Below, in pieces: positions 34,551 through 43,307 of a DNA stretch of 64,000 nucleotides (positions are counted from its first letter, which is position 1; every line of letters begins with the position of its first letter). Source of the DNA: Chitinophagales bacterium (GTDB lineage Bacteria > Bacteroidota > Bacteroidia > Chitinophagales > CAIOSU01); the NCBI GenBank assembly GCA_040877935.1, contig JBBDNB010000019.1:1-64000 (forward strand), given 5' to 3'. The position numbers and the translations under genes were made by a program. The notes under the pieces were generated by a model. It was not told where the DNA came from and ran no database searches. It was given only the letters and a program-made list of their open reading frames with translations.

Positions 34551-34582
34551 TAAGTCAATTTCTCCATTTTATACTACCTTAG
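34551..34582. repeat. 32-bp direct repeat, right copy (bioB leader)
   Basis: Identical to 33508-33539. Ends 25 bases before the bioB ATG and contains TACCTTAG, one base off a TAnnTTTG -7 box, so it probably carries the bioB promoter. Confidence 0.9.
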
Positions 34583-34607
34583 ATTTTGGTTTAAAATTTT
34601 TACAACA

Positions 34608-35630
34608 ATGGAGATTAGAAACGATTGGACATTAGCCGAAATCAAGGAAATATACAATAGCCCTGTGCTGGAAATGATGTACAGAGCTGCAACAGTTCAC
34701 CGCGAATATCAAAATACGGGCGAAGTGCAGGTTTGTACCTTGCTTTCCGTAAAAACCGGTGGTTGCCCCGAAGATTGCGCTTATTGCCCACAGGCAGCGC
34801 GATATCAAACGGATGTAAATGTGCACCGCCTTTTGGATACCGATGAAGTATTGGAAAAAGCACAACGTGCCAAAGATGGTGGCTCTACCCGCTTTTGTAT
34901 GGGTGCGGCTTGGCGCGAAGTACGCGACAATCGCGATTTTGATCGTGTGTTGGATATGGTAAAAGGCGTGAACAAGCTCGGATTGGAGGTTTGCTGTACG
35001 CTGGGCATGTTGACCGAAGAACAGGCCAAAAAGCTCAAGGAAGCTGGTTTGTACGCCTACAATCACAATCTGGATACTTCCGAAGAACATTATGACGACA
35101 TCATTTCCACCCGCACTTATGACGATCGTTTGGATACGATTAAAAATGTCAATAAGGCAAATATCAGTGTTTGTAGTGGAGGAATTATTGGTCTGGGAGA
35201 AACAGATGAAGACCGCATGAAAATGTTGCATACTTTGGCTACCATGCCTTTTCACCCGGAAAGTGTTCCGGTGAATGCGCTGGTTCCCGTAAAAGGCACG
35301 CCACTTGAAGATCAGGAATTGGTATCAGTTTGGGAAATGGTGCGCATGATTGCCACTGCCCGAATTTTGATGCCCAAGGCTATGGTACGCCTTTCTGCAG
35401 GAAGGGAGCGCATGAATACGGAAGAACAGGCACTCTGCTTTATGGCGGGCGCCAATTCCATATTTACGGGAGAAAAACTACTGACCACACCCAACCCGGA
35501 TTTTGATGCCGATAAAAAGATGTTTGAATTGCTTGGGCTCAAGCCCCGTCAGGCATTTAAGGCAGAAGGCACGGAACAGACCATTGAGTGCAAAACCTTC
35601 AAGGGCAAAGCGGAAAGCGTGGCTGAGTAA
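34608..35630 (+). CDS. bioB: Biotin synthase
   Basis: 340-residue radical SAM enzyme inserting sulfur into dethiobiotin. The SAM-cluster cysteines are Cys53, Cys57 and Cys60 in [18 protein letters not shown]. Further family blocks: [73 protein letters not shown] and [38 protein letters not shown] 34608 lies just after the leader repeat. Its stop overlaps the bioF ATG by one base, so translation is coupled. First gene of the biotin operon. Confidence 0.98.
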   Translation: MEIRNDWTLAEIKEIYNSPVLEMMYRAATVHREYQNTGEVQVCTLLSVKTGGCPEDCAYCPQAARYQTDVNVHRLLDTDEVLEKAQRAKDGGSTRFCMGAAWREVRDNRDFDRVLDMVKGVNKLGLEVCCTLGMLTEEQAKKLKEAGLYAYNHNLDTSEEHYDDIISTRTYDDRLDTIKNVNKANISVCSGGIIGLGETDEDRMKMLHTLATMPFHPESVPVNALVPVKGTPLEDQELVSVWEMVRMIATARILMPKAMVRLSAGRERMNTEEQALCFMAGANSIFTGEKLLTTPNPDFDADKKMFELLGLKPRQAFKAEGTEQTIECKTFKGKAESVAE

Positions 35631-36778
35631 TGGAAAGCAATGCCAATCGACAGCTTGAAACTTTGCTGCAAAAGCGCAAGGACAAGTTGCTGTTCAGAAG
35701 CTTGAAAGACAGTTCTGGATTAATTGATTTTTGCTCCAATGATTATTTGGGCTTTTCCACACTGGGTATTTTAAAAAATGCCTTGGGCAAACAAGAGGAC
35801 ATTAATTCCGAAAGCAAATTTTACGGAGCCACCGGCAGTCGCCTGATCAGCGGAAATTCAAGGGAGCACGAAGCTTTGGAAGTCTATTTGGCGGAATTTT
35901 ACCAAAGGGAAGCTGCACTGCTTTTCAATTCGGGCTACGATGCCAATTTGGGACTTTATTCCGCCTTGCCACAAAAAAACGACTTGGTACTTTTTGACGA
36001 GCTCTGTCACGCAAGCATTCGCGATGGCTTGAAAATGTGCAGGGGAAAAAGTCTCTCATTTCCTCACAATGACCTGGAAGCATTGGAAACTCATTTGCAA
36101 TACAACAGTGATAAATACGCGCAAATTTACGTAGCCACCGAAAGTGTTTTTTCCATGGATGGAGATTTTGCGCCACTGAAAGAACTGGTCAAACTCAAAG
36201 AAAAATATGCTTTCGAATTGCTTTTGGATGAAGCACATGCCACTGGGATTTTTGGAAAAAACGGAGAGGGTAGGGCAGTGGAACTGAATTTGCATAATGA
36301 AATATTTGCAAGCGTTCACACCTTTGGAAAAGCACTTGGCGCACACGGGGCTGTGGTGCTTGGAGGCCAAATTTTAAAACAGTTTTTGATCAATTTTTCT
36401 CGCCCCTTTATTTTCACGACCGCATTGCCTTTGAGCAGTGTGAAAGCCATCAAAACAGCCCATGACATTTTGTCAAATGAGGATTGTAAATTAAATGAAA
36501 TCAGTACTTTAAGAAATTTACTTAAAGTAGAAATAGAAGCTATCCCCAACGCTGAATTGATTCTCTCAGAAAGTCAGATTCAAAGTCTTTTGATCCCCGG
36601 AAATGAGCGGGCAAAAGCAGTTGCTTCCGCATTGGAAGAAACGGGAATTTATGCCAAAGCCATTTTATACCCAACGGTGCCAAAAGGCAAAGAACGGATT
36701 AGAATATGTTTGCATGAATTCAATACCATTGCAGAAATAAATTTGCTGTGCAAGACATTAAAGGAGGCATTAAAATGA
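35630..36778 (+). CDS. bioF: 8-amino-7-oxononanoate synthase
   Basis: 382-residue PLP enzyme condensing pimeloyl thioester with alanine, first committed step of biotin ring assembly. Motifs: SNDYLGFST, YGATGSRLISGNSREHEALE, FDELCHASIRDG, LLLDEAHATGIFGKNGEG, and HTFGKALGAHGAVVLG with the PLP lysine at Lys234. Residue layout and length agree with the family. Coupled to bioB upstream (TAATG) and to bioD downstream (ATGA). Confidence 0.96.
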   Translation: MESNANRQLETLLQKRKDKLLFRSLKDSSGLIDFCSNDYLGFSTLGILKNALGKQEDINSESKFYGATGSRLISGNSREHEALEVYLAEFYQREAALLFNSGYDANLGLYSALPQKNDLVLFDELCHASIRDGLKMCRGKSLSFPHNDLEALETHLQYNSDKYAQIYVATESVFSMDGDFAPLKELVKLKEKYAFELLLDEAHATGIFGKNGEGRAVELNLHNEIFASVHTFGKALGAHGAVVLGGQILKQFLINFSRPFIFTTALPLSSVKAIKTAHDILSNEDCKLNEISTLRNLLKVEIEAIPNAELILSESQIQSLLIPGNERAKAVASALEETGIYAKAILYPTVPKGKERIRICLHEFNTIAEINLLCKTLKEALK

Positions 36779-37401
36779 ACTTCATCGTAAGCGGAATCGG
36801 CACCGAAGTGGGCAAGACAATTGCCTCTGCCATCCTGTGCGAAATTTTGGATGCAGCCTATTGGAAACCCGTTCAAAGTGGTGCAGAAACGGACAGCGAC
36901 AAAGGGGCGATTAAGTCATTGGTGCCGGGAATTAAAACTTATGAAGAATCTTATGTTTTGCAGGAGCCGGCTTCACCGCATTATGCCGCAGCATTGGAAA
37001 ACACCACCATTGATTTAGAGCGGATAAAAGCACCAAAACACCAAGGTCACTTGATTATTGAAGGTGCTGGAGGCTTGCTCGTCCCGCTGTCCTTGAAATT
37101 TCACTATGCCGATTGGTTTAAGAAAATGCAATGGCCGATTATATTGGTAAGTCGGCACTATTTAGGTTCCATCAACCATACGCTTTTATCGGTCGAGTAC
37201 TTGAAAAACCACAATATTCCTCTGGCAGGCATTTTGTTTAATGGACCAGAAAACAAATCGACTGAAACAGCCATCAGCAGTTTTTCCAAAGTGCCTATTT
37301 TAGGACGTATAAATGAAGCAGATAAGCTAAATGCTGATTTTGTAAAAGCAGAAGCAGAGCGATTGAGAAGTGCTGTAATTAAAGGTCTTGGATTGATTTG
37401 A
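36775..37401 (+). CDS. bioD: Dethiobiotin synthetase
   Basis: 208-residue ATP-dependent carboxylase closing the ureido ring of dethiobiotin. P-loop-like GIGTEVGKTIAS at residues 7-18, YWKPVQSG, EGAGGLLVPLS and the PIILVSRHYLGSINHTLLSVEYL block. ATG 36775 overlaps the bioF stop, with an AAGGAGG Shine-Dalgarno sequence at 36761-36767, uncommon in Bacteroidota and supporting this start. A strong hairpin follows at 37455-37484. Confidence 0.95.
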   Translation: MNFIVSGIGTEVGKTIASAILCEILDAAYWKPVQSGAETDSDKGAIKSLVPGIKTYEESYVLQEPASPHYAAALENTTIDLERIKAPKHQGHLIIEGAGGLLVPLSLKFHYADWFKKMQWPIILVSRHYLGSINHTLLSVEYLKNHNIPLAGILFNGPENKSTETAISSFSKVPILGRINEADKLNADFVKAEAERLRSAVIKGLGLI

Positions 37402-37454
37402 TTGTTTAAAAATGTAGATTCGTATTGTTAAATGAATAATAAAGCGTTTTGAAG

Positions 37455-37484
37455 AGTAGGGGCGCACGGCGGTGCGCCCCTACT
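37455..37484. terminator. Strong GC-rich hairpin after bioD (REP-like or terminator)
   Basis: AGTAGGGGCGCAC (37455-37467) and GTGCGCCCCTACT (37472-37484) form a perfect 13-base stem with a GGCG loop, followed by TTTTG. I recall near-identical GGGGCGCAC hairpins as dispersed repeats in unrelated genomes, so it may be a mobile hairpin acting as terminator. Confidence 0.7.
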
Positions 37485-37545
37485 TTTGAAAATCAAACTT
37501 GCTTGCTACTTATTATTTTGGAATTGCCCTTGATGCTAAAAAACG

Positions 37546-37583
37546 AAAAGTTATCATAATGGTAACTTTTTTGGCTATATTTG
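37546..37583 (+). promoter_or_regulatory. Promoter and operator of higBA
   Basis: An AAAAGTTA/TAACTTTT dyad (37546-37553 and 37563-37570) lies just upstream of a TATATTTG -7 box (37576-37583), covering the -33 area. Suits autorepression by the HigA antitoxin; the binding is inferred. Confidence 0.6.
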
Positions 37584-37599
37584 CATTAAATAATTTGAA

Positions 37600-37893
37600 T
37601 TGAAGATATTTTCGAGAGGGACTTTACGAGATTTTTGGATTAAGCACGCTGACTGTGAACTTCAATTAAGATCATGGTATCGCGAAACTGAAAAATCAAA
37701 TTGGAAAACGATAAACGAACTTAAATCTGAATATCCAAATGCGAGTATTTTAAAGGATAACCGAATAGTTTTCAACATAAAAGGTAATGATTATCGATTG
37801 ATTGTAAAATTCAACTTTGAGTATCAACTCGCTTGGATCCGATTTATTGGAACTCACGCTGAATACGATAAAATAAACGCAAACGAAATTTAA
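37600..37893 (+). CDS. higB: HigB-family mRNA interferase toxin
   Basis: 97-residue RelE-superfamily toxin that cuts mRNA on the ribosome. Typical sequence: RGTLRDFWIKHADCELQLRSWYRE, NWKTINELKSEYPNASIL, NRIVFNIKGNDYRLIVKFNFEYQLAWIRFIGTHAEYDKI. Start is TTG 37600: an in-frame TAA lies three codons upstream and no ATG is near, which may keep toxin expression low. Precedes its antitoxin by one base, the toxin-first order usual for HigBA. Confidence 0.93.
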   Translation: MKIFSRGTLRDFWIKHADCELQLRSWYRETEKSNWKTINELKSEYPNASILKDNRIVFNIKGNDYRLIVKFNFEYQLAWIRFIGTHAEYDKINANEI

Positions 37894-37894
37894 A

Positions 37895-38251
37895 ATGGAA
37901 ATAAGACCAATAAGAAACGAGGCTGATTACAAAAAAGCTCTTGAACGCTTAGAATTGATTTTCGATGCAAAAAGAGGAACCGAAGAGGGCGATGAACTTG
38001 AAATTTTATCGATTTTAATTGATAAATACGAAAGTGAAAAATTCCCAATCGAAATGCCAGACCCAATTTCTGCGATTAATTTCAGAATGGAACAAATGGG
38101 ATTGAAACAAAAAGATTTGGTGGAAATGATTGGATTTAAAAGTCGTGTAAGCGAAATAATGAATAAAAAACGCAAACTGACTTTAGATATGATTCGCAAG
38201 CTAAATACCAGTTTAAAAATCCCAACAGAAGTTTTAATACAAGATTATTGA
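37895..38251 (+). CDS. higA: HigA-family antitoxin (HTH, XRE type)
   Basis: 118-residue antitoxin. The N-terminal helical part (EADYKKALERLELIFDAKRGTEEGDELEIL) contacts the toxin; the C-terminal helix-turn-helix is MGLKQKDLVEMIGFKSRVSEIMNKKRKLTLDMIRKL. Neutralises HigB and probably represses the dyad at 37546-37570. The pair sits inside the biotin operon between bioD and bioA. The frame stays open for 33 codons after its TGA, but I assign nothing to that. Confidence 0.93.
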   Translation: MEIRPIRNEADYKKALERLELIFDAKRGTEEGDELEILSILIDKYESEKFPIEMPDPISAINFRMEQMGLKQKDLVEMIGFKSRVSEIMNKKRKLTLDMIRKLNTSLKIPTEVLIQDY

Positions 38252-38396
38252 AAACAAAAAGCGGAAAGCACTAAGGGCAATATCGGTTTCAAGCAATTGG
38301 TGTTTAAATATTTAAATGAAAAGAAAGAGCGAGAAATTCCCAACTGCACATAGCCGGAAATCGATCCAAGCAAGTACAGGAAAATTTAAAGACACC

Positions 38397-39677
38397 ATGG
38401 GAAAAAGCCTAAAAGCAAAAGACCAGGCCATGATCTGGCATCCTTTTACGCAGATGAAAACGCATGGCGATGCAGTGCCTATCGTGAAAGCCAAAGGTGC
38501 GTGGCTTTATGATGAGTCCGGCAATAAAATCCTGGATGCAGTGGCTTCCTGGTGGGTGAATACGCATGGGCACAGCCATCCCTATATTGCAGAGCGATTG
38601 GCCAAACAAGCCAATGAACTGGAGCATGTGATTTTTGCAGGATTTACACATCCTCCCGCAGTGGAATTGGCTGAAAAATTACTGCCCAAATTACCCGAAA
38701 AACACCAAAAATTATTTTTCTCCGACAATGGCTCCACAGCAGTGGAAGTGGCGCTGAAAATGTCCTTTCAATATTGGTTCAATCAAGAAAAGCCGCGCTA
38801 CAAAGTACTTGCGCTTAAGGATTCCTATCACGGTGATACTTTTGGAGCTATGTCGGTAAGCGGTCGGACTTCTTACAGCAATCCTTTCGAACCCAATTTG
38901 TTTGATGCGCTGTATATCTCTAGCCCTGGCAATACGTCCGAGGCTGAAGTTGTACAGCAAATGGAAAAGATTCTAAAGCAGGAGAAAATTGCAGCATTTA
39001 TTATAGAACCGTTGGTGCAGGGCGCTGAGGGGATGTTGATGTATTCGCCAGAAACCCTGGACAAATTGATTGCAATGGCTCGAAAAAATGGGGCATTGAT
39101 CATAGCCGATGAAGTGATGACGGGATTTGGGCGTACGGGTACTTTTTTCGCTTCCGATCAATTGCAAAACAAACCCGACATCATTTGCATGTCCAAAGGC
39201 TTGACGGGCGGAACAATGGCTCTGGGATTGACCTCTTGTACCAATGAAATTTACGAGGTGTTTTACAGCAATGACCAATTGAAAACTTTCTTTCACGGGC
39301 ATTCTTTCACAGCCAATCCACTGGCCTGTACTGCGGCCCTGGCTTCATTGGAATTGTTTGAACGAGAAAACACCATGGAAAAAGTCGCAGGGATTGCTGA
39401 ATTGCACAGCATATTCGCAGCAGAATTGAAAAAACATCCATCAGTGGAAAATGTGCGCCAATGCGGCAGTATTCTGGCTTTTGATATTTACAAAGCAGGA
39501 GAGGAGCGCAATTATTTCCACTCCATGCGCGATACCATTTACAATTATTTTCTCCAAAAAGGCATTTTGCTGCGCCCGCTGGGCAATACGCTCTATATTT
39601 TACCGCCTTATTGCATTGCTAAGGAAGAACTGCAATGGCTGTATGGAGAAGTTTTGGAGTTTTTGGATGGGATTTAA
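38397..39677 (+). CDS. bioA: Adenosylmethionine-8-amino-7-oxononanoate aminotransferase
   Basis: 426-residue class III PLP aminotransferase making 7,8-diaminopelargonate. Motifs: MIWHPFTQMKTHGD, DAVASWWVNTHGHSHPYI, FFSDNGSTAVEVALKMSFQYW, LKDSYHGDTFGAMSVSGR, IADEVMTGFGRTGTFFA, and the lysine block MSKGLTGGTMALGLT (Lys267). Length matches E. coli BioA. Start put at ATG 38397; an in-frame ATG at 38316 would add 27 residues without similarity. Separated from bioD by the HigBA module. Confidence 0.95.
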   Translation: MGKSLKAKDQAMIWHPFTQMKTHGDAVPIVKAKGAWLYDESGNKILDAVASWWVNTHGHSHPYIAERLAKQANELEHVIFAGFTHPPAVELAEKLLPKLPEKHQKLFFSDNGSTAVEVALKMSFQYWFNQEKPRYKVLALKDSYHGDTFGAMSVSGRTSYSNPFEPNLFDALYISSPGNTSEAEVVQQMEKILKQEKIAAFIIEPLVQGAEGMLMYSPETLDKLIAMARKNGALIIADEVMTGFGRTGTFFASDQLQNKPDIICMSKGLTGGTMALGLTSCTNEIYEVFYSNDQLKTFFHGHSFTANPLACTAALASLELFERENTMEKVAGIAELHSIFAAELKKHPSVENVRQCGSILAFDIYKAGEERNYFHSMRDTIYNYFLQKGILLRPLGNTLYILPPYCIAKEELQWLYGEVLEFLDGI

Positions 39678-39806
39678 GTTAAACCATTTCTTATAAAGAC
39701 ATGTTTTTAAAAATATTTTACTCGATAATCGAGATTTAAACCTGCCCGACTAAGCAGGCGGGTGCTCCGAGGCTTGCCCCGAGGTTGTTTACTCAAAACA
39801 GAATAA

Positions 39807-40412
39807 ATGCAAACTGATAAATCTAAAGAAGCGGTAAGGCTCGATGCAGCTTTTTGGAATGAACGCTATGAAAAGAATGAAACGGGTTGGGATTTGAAGC
39901 AAGTCTCTCCACCTATAAAGGCATATATAGATCAATTAGAAAACAAAAATATAAGCATCCTGATAGCGGGTTGCGGCAATGCTTATGAAGCAGAATATTT
40001 GAATAATTTGGGTTTTGAAAATATTACCCTGATTGATATAGCGCCTTTGTTGGTAGCAGAATTAAAAGAAAAGTTTAAGCAGAGTAGCATCAAAGTATTG
40101 GAGCAAAATATATTCGATCACACAGGCAAATATGATTTGATTTTGGAGCAAACACTTTTTTGCGCAATAGATCCTTCGGACAGATCTCGATATGTAGAGA
40201 AAATACACAGCTTACTTGCTGAAAAGGGCAAATTTGTTGGTGTTTTATTCAATAAAATATTTGAGCATCAAGGCCCTCCCTTTGGAGGAACAAAAGCAGC
40301 GTATGAAAAACTATTCTCTGATTATTTTCAATTCAATACCATAGCACCTTGTTACAATTCAATTGCTCCAAGAATGGGTAATGAATTGTTTATCAATTTT
40401 TCTAAAAAATGA
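39807..40412 (+). CDS. SAM-dependent methyltransferase, TPMT family
   Basis: 201-residue class I methyltransferase. FWNERYEKNETGWDLKQVSPP is the family's N-terminal signature, ILIAGCGNAYEAEYL (51-65) is motif I, and LILEQTLFCAIDPSDRSRYV and GVLFNKIFEHQGPPFGG are the diagnostic TPMT blocks. Members methylate thiol, thiocyanate or halide substrates. It lies 129 bp after bioA on the same strand, where some operons carry bioC, but it is not BioC-like in sequence. Converges with the Smr gene two bases away. Confidence 0.88.
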   Translation: MQTDKSKEAVRLDAAFWNERYEKNETGWDLKQVSPPIKAYIDQLENKNISILIAGCGNAYEAEYLNNLGFENITLIDIAPLLVAELKEKFKQSSIKVLEQNIFDHTGKYDLILEQTLFCAIDPSDRSRYVEKIHSLLAEKGKFVGVLFNKIFEHQGPPFGGTKAAYEKLFSDYFQFNTIAPCYNSIAPRMGNELFINFSKK

Positions 40413-40414
40413 TT

Positions 40415-40669
40415 TTAATGTTTAAAACGCACGAACAATCTCCCGTGGTTTTTGCTGTCCTTATCAATGCGGTGATAGCGGGCTTTGATTTCAGGTTTTT
40501 GTAAAAAACGCAGTACTCGTTTTTTTAATTGCCCGCTGCCTTTGCCGGGAATGATCTCTACCAGCTTAATGCGTTTTTCCTCTGCTTCCTCAATTATATC
40601 CGTTAAAGCACGGTCAATCTCGATGTTTCGATTGTAAATATCGTGCAGATCAAGACTGAGTTTACCCAT
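40415..40669 (-). CDS. Small Smr-domain protein
   Basis: 84-residue stand-alone Smr domain, as at the C-terminus of MutS2; family members nick branched DNA or cleave RNA near stalled ribosomes. Motifs LSLDLHDI (LDLH, with Asp in place of the usual Gly), VEIIPGKGSGQLKKRVLRFL, and NHGRLFVRF. Follows the lipoprotein gene by 4 bp. Confidence 0.85.
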   Translation of the reverse strand: MGKLSLDLHDIYNRNIEIDRALTDIIEEAEEKRIKLVEIIPGKGSGQLKKRVLRFLQKPEIKARYHRIDKDSKNHGRLFVRFKH

Positions 40670-40673
40670 ATAT

Positions 40674-41570
40674 TTACTTGATTATTATTACAATGGAATT
40701 ACCATTATAATTCAGGTTGGCATTGAAATCACAGGTTCCATCTCCATAATCCAGTGTGGCGAGTTCCTGGTTGTTGACGGTGTATTTAATACTGCCTTTA
40801 TTCACCCATAGGCAACAGACATCTTTCTGCAGAGGATCAACCACATCCAGACGATAATCCTGCCCATCGCTGGTTACGCCTTCTCCCCAGCCGGTGATCA
40901 GGTAAATATCATCGCAAACACCATCTTCCCAACCATGTGTCCAGAATGTAGTGCCTTCGCCTTCTGTCCATTCATTGGTACGCTCCGACTCCCAGGTGAT
41001 TACTCCTCCACCGGGTTTGATAAAACGCACGTTGTTGTCCTCTACACTGAATGTCAAATTATTATTGCCATTTCGTCCGTTGTTGGTAATGGTTTTGGTG
41101 CCTTCAATTTTGTAATCGTTTACATAGTAATCTTCCACACTTACATTTACTTTGGCACCGGCATTTCTGTAATTATCAGTAAATTCTGCAATCACTTTTC
41201 CTTTCCGCTCAACCCCATAATAATCAGTACATCCACTTCCAAAATCGATGGTCAATGTCATGGGAAAATTTCCTCCATTGGTATTTATTGTAACTATGGC
41301 GCAAGAGTCCTGAACGGATTTGTATTGAACTACGCCCAGGTCGGTTTTGCCAACTTCATCACTGTATTTACCATTTTTAGACTCCTCATCTACCACTTTA
41401 AAAAGGTCTTCTGAAAGTTTTTCACTTATTGCCGCATCTTCAGCAAGTGTTTCGTAATTGATATTTTCATTCTTGTCTTTGTCTTTATCGTCTATTTTGT
41501 CTTTTTGACAACTACCCAGGCTTAAAGTAAGAATGGCCATAAGCAGAATGCTGGAAATTGAAGTTTTCAT
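40674..41570 (-). CDS. Hypothetical lipoprotein
   Basis: 298-residue lipoprotein: signal peptide with lipobox LGSC (Cys21), then an Asp/Lys-rich linker (QKDKIDDKDKDKNEN) and a beta-rich domain (TLTIDFGSGCTDYYGVERKGK; NVSVEDYYVNDYKIEGTK; SIKYTVNNQELATLDYGDG). Paired cysteines in the mature part may form disulfides. I recall similar lipoproteins in Bacteroidota without assigned function. Upstream of the Smr gene by 4 bp. Confidence 0.8.
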   Translation of the reverse strand: MKTSISSILLMAILTLSLGSCQKDKIDDKDKDKNENINYETLAEDAAISEKLSEDLFKVVDEESKNGKYSDEVGKTDLGVVQYKSVQDSCAIVTINTNGGNFPMTLTIDFGSGCTDYYGVERKGKVIAEFTDNYRNAGAKVNVSVEDYYVNDYKIEGTKTITNNGRNGNNNLTFSVEDNNVRFIKPGGGVITWESERTNEWTEGEGTTFWTHGWEDGVCDDIYLITGWGEGVTSDGQDYRLDVVDPLQKDVCCLWVNKGSIKYTVNNQELATLDYGDGTCDFNANLNYNGNSIVIIIK

Positions 41571-41623
41571 GATATTAGGTTTTGGTTGATGTGCAATACA
41601 ACTGTAAAAGTGCAGATTATATT

Positions 41624-42415
41624 TTATCTCACCGAAGCCTTGTTTAGAATTTTCGAAAAAAGTCCCGGAAAAAAACGCTTAATATAAACGGCATAGGTTT
41701 CTTTTCCCCCCACATAAAACTCTTCTTTCTTTTTGTTCAGGCCTTTAATGATCTTTTGAGCGCAAATATCCGGATGAAGTCCCTTTGCTGTAGCTTCGTC
41801 CATAGTCCCAAGTGGGCTGCCGTCACCAGTAAGGGCATTTACTGATACATTGGTAGCAATGTAACCGGGACAGATCAGTGAAACATCGATGTTGAATTCA
41901 TGCAATTCTGCCCTGAGGCTGTCGAAAAAGCCGTGTAGTGCATGTTTTGAAGCGGAATATCCTGTTCTGTATGGGCTTCCGAATTTCCCGACCAAACTTG
42001 TAACCACTGCTATGTGCCCTTTTTTTCTTTCCATAAAATAGGGGAGCAATGCTTTGCTTAAAGCTACCGTACCCAGATAGTTGATTTCCATTAATTTTCG
42101 ATCCACGTCAATTCCTGTATCGATTGCCAATGAGCGTTGACTGATCCCGGCATTGTTGATAATCAGGTCTATGCCATCGTTCAATTCCCAGGCTTTTTTC
42201 ACAAGCTCTTCAAAAGTATGGGGCTTAGCAAGGTCAAGCGGAAGTATGGTAACATCTTCAGAATCTGAGCAACTTTCCTTAATTTCCAAAAGCTTTTCTT
42301 CCGATCGGGCTGAAATAATGAGTTGTGCACCCGTTTTACAATAGGCTTTTGCGAGTGCGGCTCCAATTCCGGAAGAAGCACCAGTTATCCAGATAACTTT
42401 TTTTTGTTCTGACAT
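41624..42415 (-). CDS. Short-chain dehydrogenase/reductase
   Basis: 263-residue classical SDR. Cofactor motif TGASSGIG (11-18), structural NNAG, catalytic Ser in VVTSLVGKFG and the YxxxK pair in YSASKHALHGFFDSLRAEL, then CPGYIATNV. Similar to the DHRS7/short-chain oxidoreductase branch with a C-terminal membrane-associating stretch (YAVYIKRFFPGLFSKIL). Substrate unknown. Divergent from plsC across 43 bp. Confidence 0.9.
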   Translation of the reverse strand: MSEQKKVIWITGASSGIGAALAKAYCKTGAQLIISARSEEKLLEIKESCSDSEDVTILPLDLAKPHTFEELVKKAWELNDGIDLIINNAGISQRSLAIDTGIDVDRKLMEINYLGTVALSKALLPYFMERKKGHIAVVTSLVGKFGSPYRTGYSASKHALHGFFDSLRAELHEFNIDVSLICPGYIATNVSVNALTGDGSPLGTMDEATAKGLHPDICAQKIIKGLNKKKEEFYVGGKETYAVYIKRFFPGLFSKILNKASVR

Positions 42416-42458
42416 GTTGCTATTTCTTGATGCTTCTAAGTTAATTTTATTTCTGTAA

Positions 42459-43199
42459 ATGAAAGGATTGTTGTTGATCTTCTATAATCTTTGGGCATAC
42501 ATCAGCTTTTTCCTGTTTGCTGCATTGGGCGTTCCCTGGTATGCTTTTGTTTTGATATTCAAGTTGCCTGAAAAATACTTTTACCTATACAGTAGAATAT
42601 GGGCAAAAATATGGACCCGCCTGGTTTTCATTCGCTGCAAAATTTATGGAAAGGAAAATATTGAGAAAGGCCAACCCTATATCATTGTTTGCAATCACCA
42701 GTCTGTGGCTGATATTTTTATTGTGCCCTATGCGCTTGAAATGGATTATCGCCCCTTGGGCAAAGTAGAATTAAAAAAGATCCCGATCTTGGGATGGCTT
42801 TTTGCCAGGGCATTGATTTTTGTGGATCGTTCTGATGAACGAAGTCGCAGGAAGAGCAATGGCCTCTTGAAAGCGGTTTTAAAACAGGGGATTTCCGTAT
42901 TCATTTTTCCTGAAGGTACGCGCAACAGGACGGGTAAGCCACTGAAGGATTTTTATTCAGGAGCTTTTAGAATTGCTGCAGAAACGGGTGTTCCCATACT
43001 GCCAATGGTGATTACCGGGATTTTAAAGTTGACTCCTCAGCATACTTTACTGGGACAACCGGGCAGTATTGATTGTCGCTTTTTTCCACCTATCTCTACC
43101 AAGGACAAAAATTTTCAGGAACTTCAAGATGAAGTTTATAAACTAATGTGGGAGTGCGTGGCTGAAAACGATCCGGTTTTGGGGAAATCTCTTGATTAA
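42459..43199 (+). CDS. plsC: 1-acyl-sn-glycerol-3-phosphate acyltransferase
   Basis: 246-residue membrane acyltransferase making phosphatidic acid. N-terminal hydrophobic segment, catalytic HX4D in CNHQSVADIFI (His80, Asp85), GKVELKKIPILGWLF, FPEGTRNRTG (150-159) and VPILPMVITG. Usual family length. ATG 42459. Some paralogs acylate other lysolipids, so the exact substrate is inferred. Confidence 0.92.
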   Translation: MKGLLLIFYNLWAYISFFLFAALGVPWYAFVLIFKLPEKYFYLYSRIWAKIWTRLVFIRCKIYGKENIEKGQPYIIVCNHQSVADIFIVPYALEMDYRPLGKVELKKIPILGWLFARALIFVDRSDERSRRKSNGLLKAVLKQGISVFIFPEGTRNRTGKPLKDFYSGAFRIAAETGVPILPMVITGILKLTPQHTLLGQPGSIDCRFFPPISTKDKNFQELQDEVYKLMWECVAENDPVLGKSLD

Positions 43200-43307
43200 T
43201 ATAGGGGCTTATCGCTTTTGACTATGCAGATCAATCAAAAAACAGACAACAGTAATTAGAGCTAAATAATCTTCCTTAACTTTACCCAAAACCTAAAAGC
43301 ACACTTT

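Noticed and set aside
34632-35255. 207-codon open frame antisense to bioB
   Set aside because: Lies wholly inside a certain gene, low-complexity and Ile/Phe/His-rich, with no family resemblance; produced by bioB codon use.
38252-38353. 33 open codons directly after the higA stop, in the same frame
   Set aside because: No start codon, no recognised domain; overlaps the upstream extension of bioA. Could be an old gene end but cannot be supported.
38316-38396. N-terminal extension of bioA
   Set aside because: The extra 27 residues resemble no BioA N-terminus; ATG 38397 gives the family length.
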